From Pontibacterium sinense (GTDB lineage Bacteria > Pseudomonadota > Gammaproteobacteria > Pseudomonadales > Balneatricaceae), in NCBI RefSeq assembly GCF_015209595.1, contig NZ_JADEYS010000019.1:1-64000 (forward strand): a stretch of 64,000 nucleotides of DNA, given 5' to 3'. This document shows, one piece after another, positions 1 through 13,144 of this stretch. How positions within the stretch are numbered: the stretch's first letter is position 1; each line of letters opens with the position of its first letter. A program made the position numbers and the translations under genes. A model generated the notes under the pieces. That model worked only from the letters and a program-made list of their open reading frames with translations, ran no database searches and had not been told where the DNA came from.

Positions 1-47
1 GCCTACCGCCAGCGTTCAATCTGAGCCATGATCAAACTCTTCAGTTT
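1..47 (-). rRNA. rrs: 16S rRNA gene, 5' end only
   Basis: The minus strand from about position 47 downward reads AAACTGAAGAGTTTGATCAT and continues into the universally conserved start of bacterial 16S rRNA (the 27F primer region). Only the first ~47 nt are in the window; the rest lies beyond position 1. Leader elements and promoters lie just upstream (to the right). The exact mature 5' nucleotide is inferred from comparison with E. coli. Confidence 0.95.
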
Positions 48-185
48 AAATCATTTGTGAATATCCGAAGATATTCGGCTCCAGTTAAAACAACTTTGTA
101 AAAATGAATTCACTAGGTTGCTTGTTCTGGATAAAAGCTTTTGTGCTTCATCCTGACAAGCGCCCACACGAATTATCTGATCAAT

Positions 186-198
186 TTGTTAAAGAGCG
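186..198 (-). promoter_or_regulatory. rrn leader BoxA antitermination site
   Basis: On the minus strand this reads CGCTCTTTAACAA, nearly identical to the rrn BoxA consensus TGCTCTTTAACA bound by NusB/S10. It lies in the expected place, between the promoters and the 16S start. Confidence 0.85.
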
Positions 199-230
199 TT
201 GCTTGATGTTTCGTCTCAAGCGAGGCGCAT

Positions 231-258
231 ATTTTACTGTGCGCCGCGTCGATGTCAA
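231..258 (-). promoter_or_regulatory. rrn promoter P2
   Basis: Minus-strand -35 TTGACA (253-258), 16-nt spacer and -10 TAAAAT (231-236), followed by a GC-rich discriminator (GCGCCTCGC). This is the proximal of two tandem promoters for the rRNA operon. The discriminator is of the kind associated with stringent control. Confidence 0.8.
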
Positions 259-417
259 CCGTTTATTTGCAAGTTTTTCAAAAGTTTTTGAAGACTTGCC
301 GGTGACCCGACCTGTTTAAATGATCCGTTAATTTACGTTGTAAATCAAGGAGTTATTTAAACAGTCTCGCGATCCGTTTGCTGTCCGAAGAAGCTGTTGT
401 CTCAAGCGAGGAGGCGC

Positions 418-445
418 ATTCTACAGACCTCAGAATCAGGGTCAA
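418..445 (-). promoter_or_regulatory. rrn promoter P1
   Basis: Minus-strand -35 TTGACC (440-445), 16-nt spacer and -10 TAGAAT (418-423), followed by a discriminator GCGCCTCCTCGC that resembles that of P2. An A/T-rich stretch lies immediately upstream of the -35 (about 450-500) and could be an UP element. Arrangement is that of a classical rrn P1. Confidence 0.8.
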
Positions 446-624
446 CAGCCTTTGTTAAAAAACTTCAAAAAAACGTAAAATAAATGAAATAAACCATGAA
501 CCTGATTAAATATTGAGCGAAAATCAGTGGTCGCGTTCACTATTTGAACAGAAAATATAAGTAGCTATCAGTTTTTAACTTTCGAACGAAGCGTATTAAT
601 CGTCAATCTATATACAACAGACAC

Positions 625-651
625 AAAAAAGGCAGCCGATGGCTGCCTTTT
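625..651 (-). terminator. Rho-independent terminator of the atp operon
   Basis: Perfect 7-bp stem GGCAGCC/GGCTGCC (631-637, 641-647) with a 3-nt loop. Read on the minus strand it is followed by six Ts (630-625). It lies about 30 nt after the atpC stop and separates the ATP synthase operon from the rRNA promoters. Confidence 0.9.
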
Positions 652-682
652 ATTTGGGTAGAGTCGCTAAGCGACAGCTGAA

Positions 683-1108
683 TTAACGGCTGAGCTTTTT
701 GCGAATCTGCTGCAAAGTACGCAGCTGAGCTGTTGCTTCTGCAAGCTGGGATGCTGCTTTCGAGTATTCGAACTCGGAAGTTTGATCCGCCATCGCCTGC
801 TCAGCATGCTTCTGAGCTTCCATTGCCGCAGCTTCATCCAGATCGCCTGCGTGCAGAGCAGAGTCTGCCAGTACAGTGATCTTGTGAGGCTGAACTTCCA
901 GGAAGCCGCCGGATATATAAAATATATCCTGCTCGCCGCCCTGCTTACGCAGCTCGACAGGGCCTGGTTTCAGTTCCGACAGGAGCGGAGCGTGACCTGG
1001 GTAAACACCCAGATCACCCAGGCTACCTGTTACGGATACGAACTCGATCAGGCCGGAGAATACTTCTTCTTCAGCACTTACGATGTCGCAATGAACAGTC
1101 ATAGCCAT
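683..1108 (-). CDS. atpC: F1Fo ATP synthase epsilon subunit
   Basis: Epsilon subunit of the F1 sector (141 residues, usual size), part of the central rotor stalk and an intrinsic inhibitor of ATP hydrolysis. The N-terminal beta-sandwich starts [19 protein letters not shown] and includes the family motif [14 protein letters not shown] (about residues 31-44). The C-terminal part is the two-helix domain ending in [12 protein letters not shown]. It is the last gene of the operon, 38 nt after atpD, and is followed by a strong terminator. Confidence 0.97.
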   Translation of the reverse strand: MAMTVHCDIVSAEEEVFSGLIEFVSVTGSLGDLGVYPGHAPLLSELKPGPVELRKQGGEQDIFYISGGFLEVQPHKITVLADSALHAGDLDEAAAMEAQKHAEQAMADQTSEFEYSKAASQLAEATAQLRTLQQIRKKLSR

Positions 1109-1146
1109 GTTATTTACCTCTTAAAGGTGTTTCCGCCGGGACCTGA

Positions 1147-3425
<2,279 letters not shown>

Positions 3426-3503
3426 AGTTCCGCCTTCTTAACCTTAACTTAGTGGCTGGTCTGCGCTGCAAAGCAGCCCAGACCACCTACTCAAATTGAG
3501 TAC

Positions 3504-5048
3504 TTACCAAGTTTGGGTAGACTTGAACTTCTCGATACCAGCCTTGAACTGCGCAGCGATTTCATCGTTGTAACCGCCGTTTTCGTTGATCTTGCCCATC
3601 AGGTCAGCGTATTCGCTGTTGAAGAAGGAGATCAGCGCAGATTCAAAGTCCAGAATCTTGTTCAGGTCCACATCGCCCAGGTAACCTTCGTTGGCAGCGA
3701 ACAGGCTCAGACCCATGTCAGCGACTGACATTGGAGAGTACTGTTTCTGTTTCATCAACTCAGTTACTGCCTGGCCATGCTCAAGCTGAGCACGGGTAGC
3801 ATCGTCAAGGTCAGAAGCGAACTGTGCGAACGCTGCCAATTCACGATACTGAGCCAGGGCCAGACGTACACCACCACCCAGTTTCTTGATGATCTTAGTC
3901 TGAGCTGCACCACCTACACGGGATACAGACAGACCAGCGTTGATCGCCGGACGAACACCTGCGTTAAACAGGTCCGCTTCCAGGAAGATCTGACCATCAG
4001 TGATGGAGATAACGTTGGTTGGTACGAATGCAGACACGTCACCACCCTGAGTCTCGATCACTGGCAGTGCAGTCAGGGAACCAGTCTGGCCCTTAACTTC
4101 ACCGTTGGTGAACTTCTCAACGTAGTCAGCGTTAACGCGCGCAGCACGTTCCAGCAGACGGGAGTGCAAGTAGAATACGTCACCAGGGTATGCTTCACGA
4201 CCCGGCGGACGACGCAACAGCAGGGAGATCTGACGGTATGCCCATGCCTGTTTAGTCAGGTCATCGTATACGATCAGTGCATCTTCACCGCGGTCACGGA
4301 AATATTCACCCATGGAGCAACCAGCGTATGGAGCCAGGAACTGCATCGCAGCTGGATCAGCAGCGCCTGCAGCCACGACGATGGTGTGATCCATCGCGCC
4401 GTGTTCTTCCAGCTTACGTACTACGTTAGCGATAGTAGACTGTTTCTGACCTACTGCTACGTAGACACATGTTACGCCAGTGTCTTTCTGGTTGATGATA
4501 GCGTCGATAGCGATCGCAGATTTACCAATCTGACGGTCACCGATGATCAGCTCACGCTGACCACGACCTACCGGTACCATAGCGTCAATCGCTTTCAGAC
4601 CAGTCTGTACTGGCTGATCAACGGACTGACGTTCGATTACACCAGGTGCAACCTTTTCTACAGCGTCAAACAGTTTAGTTTCGATTGGGCCTTTACCGTC
4701 GATCGGGTTGCCCAGGCCGTCTACTACACGACCACGCAATTCCGGACCTACAGGTACTTCCAAGATACGGCCAGTACAACGCGCGGTCATACCTTCAACC
4801 AGATCTTGGTAGTCACCCAGGACTACAGCACCTACAGAGTCACGCTCAAGGTTGAGCGCCATACCGTAGACACCACCAGGGAATTCGATCATTTCCCCGT
4901 ACATTACGTCTGCGAGACCGTGAATCAGGATAATACCGTCGGATACGCTGACGATAGTACCTTCATTACGCGCTTCAGAAGACACATCCAGCTTCTCGAT
5001 GCGTTTCTTCAGAATCTCGCTGATCTCAGATGGATTCAGTTGCTGCAT
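3504..5048 (-). CDS. atpA: F1Fo ATP synthase alpha subunit
   Basis: Non-catalytic, nucleotide-binding alpha subunit of F1 (514 residues, close to E. coli 513). The N-terminal amphipathic segment ([18 protein letters not shown]) that binds delta is present. The P-loop reads [13 protein letters not shown], with Ile and Ser where GDRQTGKT is most common, but Lys is retained. The alpha arginine-finger region ([17 protein letters not shown]) is also present. It is preceded by atpH with 15 nt between. Confidence 0.97.
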   Translation of the reverse strand: MQQLNPSEISEILKKRIEKLDVSSEARNEGTIVSVSDGIILIHGLADVMYGEMIEFPGGVYGMALNLERDSVGAVVLGDYQDLVEGMTARCTGRILEVPVGPELRGRVVDGLGNPIDGKGPIETKLFDAVEKVAPGVIERQSVDQPVQTGLKAIDAMVPVGRGQRELIIGDRQIGKSAIAIDAIINQKDTGVTCVYVAVGQKQSTIANVVRKLEEHGAMDHTIVVAAGAADPAAMQFLAPYAGCSMGEYFRDRGEDALIVYDDLTKQAWAYRQISLLLRRPPGREAYPGDVFYLHSRLLERAARVNADYVEKFTNGEVKGQTGSLTALPVIETQGGDVSAFVPTNVISITDGQIFLEADLFNAGVRPAINAGLSVSRVGGAAQTKIIKKLGGGVRLALAQYRELAAFAQFASDLDDATRAQLEHGQAVTELMKQKQYSPMSVADMGLSLFAANEGYLGDVDLNKILDFESALISFFNSEYADLMGKINENGGYNDEIAAQFKAGIEKFKSTQTW

Positions 5049-5063
5049 GTTTATTCCTCACAC

Positions 5064-5600
5064 TCAGGAATTCATAGCTTCGGCCAGTTTCGCGAGTCGA
5101 GCGCGAACGGAGCCATCGATAACCAGGTCTTCGGTACGAACCACAACACCGCCTAAGATAGATTTATCTACCTTAGAGGTCAGATTCACTTCGCGACCTA
5201 GCTTCGTGCCTAATGCCTGAGCTAGTTTCTGTTGCTGCTGCTCATCCAGGTCAAAGGCAGTAGTCACATCGATTTCGACGGACTGCTGCTGACTTGCCTT
5301 CAGCAGCTCGAATTGTGCACTGATCTCTGGTAACAGTGGCAAACGCTGATTTTCAGCCAGCAAAGAAACGTAGTTCTTGCCAGCATCGTCGATCTGTTCT
5401 TTACAAACAGAAATCAACGCATCAGCTTTTTGCTCACTTGTCAGAGCAGGGTTACCCAGAACACGGACCATTAGTGCATCCTGTGTTACCGCAGAAGCGG
5501 TAGCCAGCATGTCAGACCACTGATCCAGAGCCCCTTTGTCCAGCGCATACTCAAAAGCTGCTTTGGTGTATGGGCGAGCGACTGTATTGAGTTCAGCCAT
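5064..5600 (-). CDS. atpH: F1Fo ATP synthase delta subunit
   Basis: Delta subunit (178 residues), which joins the peripheral b stalk to the top of the alpha3beta3 hexamer. The N-terminus AELNTVARPYTKAAFEYA matches the family, and the C-terminus carries the typical motif ILGGVVVRTEDLVIDGSVR. Two adjacent ATG codons occur (5603 and 5600). I prefer the second because it matches the length of E. coli AtpH before the VARPY motif and lies better behind the GCGAGG ribosome site. Confidence 0.95.
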   Translation of the reverse strand: MAELNTVARPYTKAAFEYALDKGALDQWSDMLATASAVTQDALMVRVLGNPALTSEQKADALISVCKEQIDDAGKNYVSLLAENQRLPLLPEISAQFELLKASQQQSVEIDVTTAFDLDEQQQQKLAQALGTKLGREVNLTSKVDKSILGGVVVRTEDLVIDGSVRARLAKLAEAMNS

Positions 5601-5612
5601 CATAAACCTCGC

Positions 5613-6083
5613 TTAAAGCTCAGCTGCCAGTTTCTCAACGAGCTGTGCATGAGCTTGCTCATCAATAGAGGCTTCCAGAATCTTCTCAGCGCCAGCTACA
5701 GCCAGAACCGCTACTTGAGCACGCAGTGCTTCTTTAGCGCGGTTAGCTTCCTGCTCGATCTCAGCCTGAGCAGCGTTTTTCACGCGCTCCGCTTCTTCAC
5801 GAGCCTGCTCTTTCGCTTCGTCAATAATCTGGTTAGCCCGCTTATTGGCTTGTTCAATGATGGCGGCTGCTTCGTCTTTGCTCTGACGCATGTCGGCAGC
5901 GGCTTTTTCTTTAGCCAGTTGCAGATCACGTTCAGCGCGGTCAGCAGCGTCCAGGCCTTCAGCAATTTTAGATTTACGTTCTGCCAGTGCAGCCGTGATT
6001 GGCGGCCACACATACTTCATGCAGAAGATTACAAAAATTGCGAATGCGATGGCCTGACCAATGATGGTTAGATTGATATTCAC
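5613..6083 (-). CDS. atpF: F1Fo ATP synthase b subunit
   Basis: Subunit b of the peripheral stalk (156 residues, same as E. coli). One N-terminal membrane helix ([24 protein letters not shown]) is followed by a long charged helical region rich in Ala, Glu and Lys that forms the dimeric stator coiled coil. Only one b gene is present, so the stator is a homodimer. It lies between atpE and atpH. Confidence 0.96.
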   Translation of the reverse strand: MNINLTIIGQAIAFAIFVIFCMKYVWPPITAALAERKSKIAEGLDAADRAERDLQLAKEKAAADMRQSKDEAAAIIEQANKRANQIIDEAKEQAREEAERVKNAAQAEIEQEANRAKEALRAQVAVLAVAGAEKILEASIDEQAHAQLVEKLAAEL

Positions 6084-6162
6084 GCCATTACCTCTCGCGG
6101 TGTTTAGCTAATTAAAAGTAGGTGTTGTCCCAAGGGACGTTTGTTAACTACTTAAACTAGTC

Positions 6163-6405
<243 letters not shown>

Positions 6406-6462
6406 TTAAGTTTTGAAAGTTTAAAGAGTAGTTTTAAATTGTTTCTATTCAGTTGTTACGCA

Positions 6463-7756
<1,294 letters not shown>

Positions 7757-7833
7757 GTTGTGCCACTGTAATCCTGAATCATTTGTGCTGTTTGATGCCC
7801 TATTTCGGAGCGTAGCCCCCGAAAAGCTTGCAG

Positions 7834-7862
7834 ATTATATGAACAATGGGGGAGTGAAACAA
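7834..7862 (-). promoter_or_regulatory. atp operon promoter
   Basis: Minus-strand -35 TTGTTT (7857-7862), exactly 17-nt spacer, and a perfect -10 TATAAT (7834-7839), about 80 nt upstream of the atpI start. It is the best sigma70-type match between parB and atpI. Confidence 0.8.
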
Positions 7863-7929
7863 CAGGCATTGTAAGTATTTGCACTAATGTATGATCCCCC
7901 CCAAAACCGGTATATGGGGAATATCAGGA

Positions 7930-7956
7930 CTTAAACCGCATATATGGTGGTTTAAG
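7930..7956. repeat. Inverted repeat between parB and atpI
   Basis: An 8-bp perfect inverted repeat CTTAAACC/GGTTTAAG (7930-7937, 7949-7956) lies 18 nt after the parB stop. No T-tract follows on the minus strand, so it is a weak terminator at best. It may also be an operator for the atp promoter 70 nt away. Confidence 0.4.
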
Positions 7957-7973
7957 CCGATATAAACCACTAC

Positions 7974-8861
7974 CTATTGTAGATTTTCGAGGATTGCCTC
8001 AAGTGATTCTTTAGACTCATACGCGATGGTGATTTTGCCCTTACCTTTCGCATTTGCGGAAATACTCACTTTTGTAGCAAGTTTGCGCGAGAGATTGTCC
8101 GCCCAGTTTTCCAGCTGTACATCAGGCTCAGTTTTTTGCTCAGCTTCGTTTGGCGCATCAGATTGTAGTTTACGTACCAGGTCTTCCGTCTGTCTTACTG
8201 ATAAACCTTTACCGGATACTTCCCGCGCAGCGTTGATCTGCATCTCTTCATCTAAAGGCAGCAAGGCACGGGCATGCCCCATTTCCAGATCGCCGTATTC
8301 GAGCATCTTACGAACATCGCCGCATAGATTCATCAGACGTAACAGATTGGTGACTGTCGAACGAGACTTGCCGACCGCATCTGCGACTTCCTGCTGGGTC
8401 AGTTCAAACTCCTGTTGCAGACGTTGCAGAGCGATCGCTTCTTCCATCGGGTTGAGATTTTCACGCTGAATATTTTCGATCAGCGCCATGGCGATGGCCG
8501 CTTCATCCGGCACATCTTTGATAACCACAGGAATTGAATTCAGACCCGCCATCTGACACGCACGCCAGCGACGTTCACCGGCAATGATTTCAAATCGTTC
8601 ACTGTCAATCGGACGCACCACAATCGGCTGCATTACGCCCTGTGCACGAATGGAATTCGCGAGTTCTTCTAGTGCCTGAGGCTCCAGATCCCGACGTGGC
8701 TGATAACGCCCACGTTGAATGAGATGCACTGCCAGCTCTGGGTACATCGGTTTTGCGATTTCACTGTCTGGCGTAGGTGCCAATGCAACGTCTTCCACAT
8801 CGGTTACGCTGGATAGCAACGCATCCAGACCACGACCCAAGCCCCGTTTTTTCGCTGCCAT
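7974..8861 (-). CDS. parB: Chromosome-partitioning protein ParB
   Basis: ParB (295 residues), a CTPase clamp that loads at parS, spreads on DNA and is moved by ParA. The N-terminus (KRGLGRGLDALLSS) is typical. The ParB/Srx CTP-binding region includes LIQRGRYQPRRD, GVMQPIVVRP and AGERRWRACQ, followed by the helix-turn-helix LTQQEVADAVGKSRSTVTNLLRL and a C-terminal dimerisation segment. Its probable targets are the parS sites at 50737 and 54014. One nucleotide separates it from parA. Confidence 0.97.
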   Translation of the reverse strand: MAAKKRGLGRGLDALLSSVTDVEDVALAPTPDSEIAKPMYPELAVHLIQRGRYQPRRDLEPQALEELANSIRAQGVMQPIVVRPIDSERFEIIAGERRWRACQMAGLNSIPVVIKDVPDEAAIAMALIENIQRENLNPMEEAIALQRLQQEFELTQQEVADAVGKSRSTVTNLLRLMNLCGDVRKMLEYGDLEMGHARALLPLDEEMQINAAREVSGKGLSVRQTEDLVRKLQSDAPNEAEQKTEPDVQLENWADNLSRKLATKVSISANAKGKGKITIAYESKESLEAILENLQ

Positions 8862-8862
8862 T

Positions 8863-9654
8863 TTATGCTTCCTGTAACTCTTTATTCTGTTGTTTTATAC
8901 GACGACTTAACTCTCCTGCCAGCGCCAGATATGCGACAGCACCACGGGAATTCTTATCGTATAACAACGCCGGCAGACCATGACTCGGCGCTTCAGCCAA
9001 ACGTACGTTACGCGGGATCACGGTGCGATACACCTTGTCACCAAAGTATTCGACCAAGTGTTCAGAAACGTCTTTCGTTAAACTCATGCGCGGGTCAAAC
9101 ATCGTCCGCAGGATCCCTTCAATCTTAAGATCAGGATTCAGGCGTGCATTAATTTTGTTGATAGTCCCAACCAGAGCGGAAATACCTTCCAGCGCGTAAT
9201 ATTCACACTGCATCGGGATAATGACGCCGCCGGATGCTGACAACGCATTCACGGTGAGAAGGTTCAGCGATGGAGGATTGTCGATCAGAATGTAGTCATA
9301 CTGATCTTCCACCGGCTTCAATGCCATTTTGAGACGGAATTCGCGTCGAGACAGCTGCAACAGCTCAACCTCAGCAGCGGTCAAATCACCATTCGCACCG
9401 ATCAGATCATATCCGGCCGGGCTTTTTTCTATCACTGCGTCCGCCGCACTGCACCCTTCGGTGAGCACGTCATAGACAGACAGTTCAAGCGTGTGCTTGT
9501 CGATCCCTGATCCCATGGTGGCATTGCCCTGAGGATCCATATCGATCATCAGTACACGCTTTTTCGTCGCTGCAAGCGAAGCCGCCAGGTTCACACAGGT
9601 GGTGGTTTTACCCACACCACCTTTCTGGTTGGTGATTGTCAGTATCTTCGCCAC
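8863..9654 (-). CDS. parA: Chromosome-partitioning ATPase ParA (Soj)
   Basis: Deviant Walker-A ATPase (263 residues) that binds nucleoid DNA in the ATP state and is released by ParB. The P-loop KGGVGKTTTCVNLAA with its signature lysine starts near residue 10. The second motif MIDMDPQGNATMGSG and DYILIDNPPSLNLLTVNAL are present. DNPP replaces the more common DCPP, a small change outside the catalytic lysines. It is the third gene of mnmG-rsmG-parA-parB. Confidence 0.97.
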   Translation of the reverse strand: MAKILTITNQKGGVGKTTTCVNLAASLAATKKRVLMIDMDPQGNATMGSGIDKHTLELSVYDVLTEGCSAADAVIEKSPAGYDLIGANGDLTAAEVELLQLSRREFRLKMALKPVEDQYDYILIDNPPSLNLLTVNALSASGGVIIPMQCEYYALEGISALVGTINKINARLNPDLKIEGILRTMFDPRMSLTKDVSEHLVEYFGDKVYRTVIPRNVRLAEAPSHGLPALLYDKNSRGAVAYLALAGELSRRIKQQNKELQEA

Positions 9655-9656
9655 GT

Positions 9657-10283
9657 TCAGGATCTCCCAAGGATCAACAGATGACGTTCTCCGTCCGTGT
9701 CCGGCACCTGCAAACGGTGGCTGTTCTGTAATGTATACCCCGTCGGCAATGTCGCCAGCTCTTCATCAGGATACAGACCTTTCATTGCAAGAAAAACACC
9801 ATCGCTGGCACACAGATGTTCAGTCCACTCGATCATGTCCTGTAATGAGGCAAACGCGCGGGAAATCACCTGTTTAAACGGTTCAACCTGATATTTTTCC
9901 ACACGCTCATGTATAACGGTGAGGTTATCCAGACCCAATTCAGTTTTCACCTGGACCTGGAAACGGGTTTTCTTGCTATTACTGTCCAACGTAGTGACAG
10001 CAATATCCGGTCGACAAATGGCAACCGGAATACCGGGAAGCCCCGGACCGCTACCAACATCAATCAACGCACCCGGCTGTAAGTGTGGTAACACACTGAG
10101 ACTGTCCAATAAATGGCGACTGACCATCTCCTGCGGATTGCGCACGGCAGTCAGGTTGTACGCTTTGTTCCACTTGATCAGCAGCTGAAGATACGCCATC
10201 AGTTTGCTTATCTGCTCACTATCCAGCGACAGATTCATTTTACTCAGGCCATTCTCAAGTGTTTTCTGTAACTGCGGATCCAT
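9657..10283 (-). CDS. rsmG: 16S rRNA (guanine527-N7)-methyltransferase RsmG (GidB)
   Basis: SAM-dependent methyltransferase (208 residues) that makes m7G527 in 16S rRNA, a site linked to streptomycin sensitivity. The SAM-binding glycine-rich motif reads DVGSGPGLPGIPVAI, followed by the acidic residue in TTLDSNSKKTRFQ. The upstream motif NLTAVRNPQEMVSRHLLDSL is characteristic of RsmG. It overlaps the end of mnmG by one base, so the pair is translationally coupled. Confidence 0.96.
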   Translation of the reverse strand: MDPQLQKTLENGLSKMNLSLDSEQISKLMAYLQLLIKWNKAYNLTAVRNPQEMVSRHLLDSLSVLPHLQPGALIDVGSGPGLPGIPVAICRPDIAVTTLDSNSKKTRFQVQVKTELGLDNLTVIHERVEKYQVEPFKQVISRAFASLQDMIEWTEHLCASDGVFLAMKGLYPDEELATLPTGYTLQNSHRLQVPDTDGERHLLILGRS

Positions 10284-12178
10284 TAACTGGCTGCCTTATT
10301 CTGTTTGTTGCTGAGCTGCTGTTTTTTCAAATAAACCAGCAGCAGAGAGATTGCCGCGGGTGTCATACCCTGAATACGGGATGCTTGCGCAATCGTGTCC
10401 GGACGCACTTCTTTTAATTTCAATGTCAGTTCGTTCGACAAACCGCTGATCTGATCGTAATCGAAGCTCGCCGGCAGTTTAGTGTTTTCCTGTCGCCGCA
10501 TCTGCTCAATTTCATCACGCTGACGGTCGATGTAACCTGCGTATTTGAACTGGATCTCTACCTGTTCAGCGACTTGCGGATCTGTCACCGACTCACCTTT
10601 CAGATCTGCTACATCCGCATAACCGATCTCCGGACGTTTAATCAGATCCGCCAGATTGTATTCACGCGACAGTGGAGATTTCAGCTTTTCATTCAGTGTT
10701 TCAGCCTGTTCGGTTTTTGGCTGCACCCATGTGTCTTTAAGACGCTGCTTTTCCTGCTCAATGGCTTCGCGCTTTTCACTGAATTGCGCCCAACGCTCAT
10801 CACCGACCAAGCCAAGCTCGCGACCTTTTTCTGTCAGGCGCAGATCCGCATTGTCTTCACGCAGCACCAGACGGTATTCCGCACGGCTGGTAAACATACG
10901 ATAAGGCTCAGAGGTCCCTAATGTAATCAGGTCATCAACCAACACACCGATATAGGCTTCATCGCGACGTGGGGACCACTGTTCTTTGTCCAAAGCACGG
11001 GCGGCAGCATTACTGCCTGCTAACAACCCCTGAGCCGCGGCTTCTTCATATCCGGTTGTGCCGTTGATCTGCCCGGCAAAATAGAGCCCGTGAATATGTT
11101 TAGTTTCCAGGGTGTGCTTCAGGTCCTGCGGATTGAAGTAATCGTACTCGATGGCATAACCCGGACGGGTGATATGCGCATTTTCAAAACCTTTGATTGA
11201 GCGTACGGCTGCGAGCTGAATATCAAACGGCAAACTGGTTGATACACCATTCGGATACAACTCATGGGTGGTCAGGCCTTCCGGTTCAACAAAGACCTGA
11301 TGGCGGTCTTTATCTGCGAAGCGCATGATCTTGTCTTCAATTGAAGGACAGTAACGTGGGCCCGCCCCTTCAATCACACCGGTATATAACGGAGACCGAT
11401 CCAGTCCCGAGCGTAAAATATCGTGGGTCTGTTCATTGGTATAGGTGATGTAACAGCTCAGCTGCTGCGGATGTTCACTCAGTGATCCCATGTAAGACAT
11501 GATCGGTGTGGGTGTATCACCTGCCTGTTCCTGCATCACAGAAAAGTCGACGCTACGGGCGTCGATTCGTGGAGGCGTGCCTGTTTTCAGACGATCAACA
11601 CGCAACGGCAATTCACGCAAGCGGTGAGCCAGTGCTATCGAAGGTGGATCACCTGCGCGTCCTGCAGAGTGATTTTCCATACCGATATGGATGATGCCTC
11701 CGAGGAAGGTACCTGCTGTCAGTACCACGGAATCGGCGCTGAAACGGATACCGGTGTTGGTCACTACCCCTTTGACGGTTTCACCTTCAACGATCAGGTC
11801 GTCCGCTGATTGCTGAAAGATCTGCAGATTAGGCTGGTTTTCCAGAATCTCACGGACAGCGGCTTTGTAAAGGATACGGTCAGCCTGAGCACGGGTAGCA
11901 CGAACAGCCGGCCCTTTCCGGGAATTCAGAACGCGAAACTGGATACCACCGCGATCCGTGGCCCGTGCCATTGCCCCATCCAGTGCATCAACCTCTTTGA
12001 CAAGGTGACTTTTGCCAATACCCCCGATGGCTGGATTGCAGGACATCTGACCCAAGGTTTCGATGTTATGAGTCAGCAACAATGTTTGTGCGCCCATTCG
12101 AGCAGCAGCCAATGCAGCTTCTGTTCCTGCATGACCTCCACCAATGACAATGACATCAAAACGGCTTGGATAATCCAC
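10283..12178 (-). CDS. mnmG: tRNA uridine-34 carboxymethylaminomethyl-modifying enzyme MnmG (GidA)
   Basis: FAD-binding subunit of the MnmE-MnmG complex that installs cmnm5U at the wobble base of certain tRNAs. The N-terminal dinucleotide-binding motif [19 protein letters not shown], the signatures [17 protein letters not shown] and [17 protein letters not shown], and the helical C-terminal domain ([15 protein letters not shown]) are all present. Length is 631 residues, as expected. Its partner mnmE lies 26 kb away at 38108-39475. Its upstream region holds the probable oriC. Confidence 0.97.
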   Translation of the reverse strand: MDYPSRFDVIVIGGGHAGTEAALAAARMGAQTLLLTHNIETLGQMSCNPAIGGIGKSHLVKEVDALDGAMARATDRGGIQFRVLNSRKGPAVRATRAQADRILYKAAVREILENQPNLQIFQQSADDLIVEGETVKGVVTNTGIRFSADSVVLTAGTFLGGIIHIGMENHSAGRAGDPPSIALAHRLRELPLRVDRLKTGTPPRIDARSVDFSVMQEQAGDTPTPIMSYMGSLSEHPQQLSCYITYTNEQTHDILRSGLDRSPLYTGVIEGAGPRYCPSIEDKIMRFADKDRHQVFVEPEGLTTHELYPNGVSTSLPFDIQLAAVRSIKGFENAHITRPGYAIEYDYFNPQDLKHTLETKHIHGLYFAGQINGTTGYEEAAAQGLLAGSNAAARALDKEQWSPRRDEAYIGVLVDDLITLGTSEPYRMFTSRAEYRLVLREDNADLRLTEKGRELGLVGDERWAQFSEKREAIEQEKQRLKDTWVQPKTEQAETLNEKLKSPLSREYNLADLIKRPEIGYADVADLKGESVTDPQVAEQVEIQFKYAGYIDRQRDEIEQMRRQENTKLPASFDYDQISGLSNELTLKLKEVRPDTIAQASRIQGMTPAAISLLLVYLKKQQLSNKQNKAAS

Positions 12179-12299
12179 TAGCCAGTACCTCGTATGAACA
12201 ATGAATCAGGAGAACCGGAATCGGCTCTGGAAAAAGGGGGCTAAGTATACCCTTCTCTGTCCAACGAGAAAATGATCAAAATTTAAGCAGTCTCTCCCT

Positions 12300-12935
12300 G
12301 TCTTCTAATAAAGAGAAATATATAAAGAAATATATAAAGAGTTTGTTGTGGTTGTTATATATAGCAAGGCCCTTTTCTGTGGCTAATCTGACTTACCTGT
12401 TGAAAATCATGAAGTTACAGAGCAAGAAACTGTGTACATAAACTGCCTTCAAGGTCTTAGTATCCTGATGGGTAACCTGTGTGTGAAATGGCGGGTTATT
12501 CACATGCCTGATTACCCACAAACATACCCCCGGGTTAGTCCAGTATCCCTCTACATGTTTTCCACAGCCCTGTGTGAGTAAGTAAAAAGCATGGATAGAT
12601 TGTCGGTTAGTTGTTAACAACCCTTGGATTAAATTTTTGGATGTATAAAACACAGACAGATGAGAAAAGATGTTTATAAAAATTTGAATAAAAGTGTTTT
12701 CTAACTATAGCTTATATTTGTGTGGTTAAGTTGATTAATTATATATATAACAATGGGTTGTTTCGATTTGTTGTTGTGGTTATCCCGTGTGAAACTTGAG
12801 GTTTTCCACAGTAATTAACAGGTTTACGCACAGGGTTATTCGTGAATGATCATGGTCTGTTTTACATCAAGTTATACAGAACGAAAAAAAAATTCCGGTG
12901 TGTGGTGGTGACACTAAAAAATGTGGATAAAAACT
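12300..12935. other. oriC: Probable chromosomal replication origin (oriC)
   Basis: The 966-nt stretch 12179-13144 has no credible gene and is AT-rich. On the mnmG side it holds two perfect tandem 12-mers gaaatatataaa (12315-12326 and 12327-12338), a possible unwinding element. It then has many matches to the DnaA box TTATNCACA: TTATTCACA 12496-12504, TTACCCACA 12512-12520, TTTTCCACA 12558-12566 and 12802-12810, TTACGCACA 12824-12832 on plus; TTAACCACA 12721-12729, ATAACCACA 12775-12783 and TTATCCACA 12922-12930 on minus. A second AT-rich run lies at 12733-12752. The position next to mnmG (gidA) is that of E. coli and Vibrio oriC. Confidence 0.8.
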
Positions 12936-13144
12936 CAGGCATCGATACGTAACTGAAAAAAATAGGTCCTGCTGAGTGAGGATATTGGGTTAGAACATGG
13001 GTTGAACGTGTAAGTGCGAGCAGTAAAAGTGTTGTGTCGACGAGGGGATCTGAGATGGAAGCTGTGTATGGCGGTGTGAGTGTTAAATGCAGACCCCAAG
13101 TGCCTGGCGGTTACTCGGGATTCTGCATTTTAAAATGAAGCCGC

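Noticed and set aside
104-319. 71-codon plus-strand frame in the rrn leader
   Set aside because: It overlaps the promoter P2 and BoxA of the rRNA operon and has no coding features.
3777-5156. 459-codon plus-strand frame opposite atpA
   Set aside because: It is antisense to the highly conserved atpA and atpH; the peptide is rich in Thr, Tyr, Gln and Val from antisense codons and has no domain.
7930-7956. Terminator for parB
   Set aside because: The inverted repeat lacks a T-tract on the minus strand, so it is listed only as a repeat.
12393-12653. 86-codon minus-strand frame in the probable oriC
   Set aside because: Lies in the AT-rich, DnaA-box region and has no ribosome site or motif.
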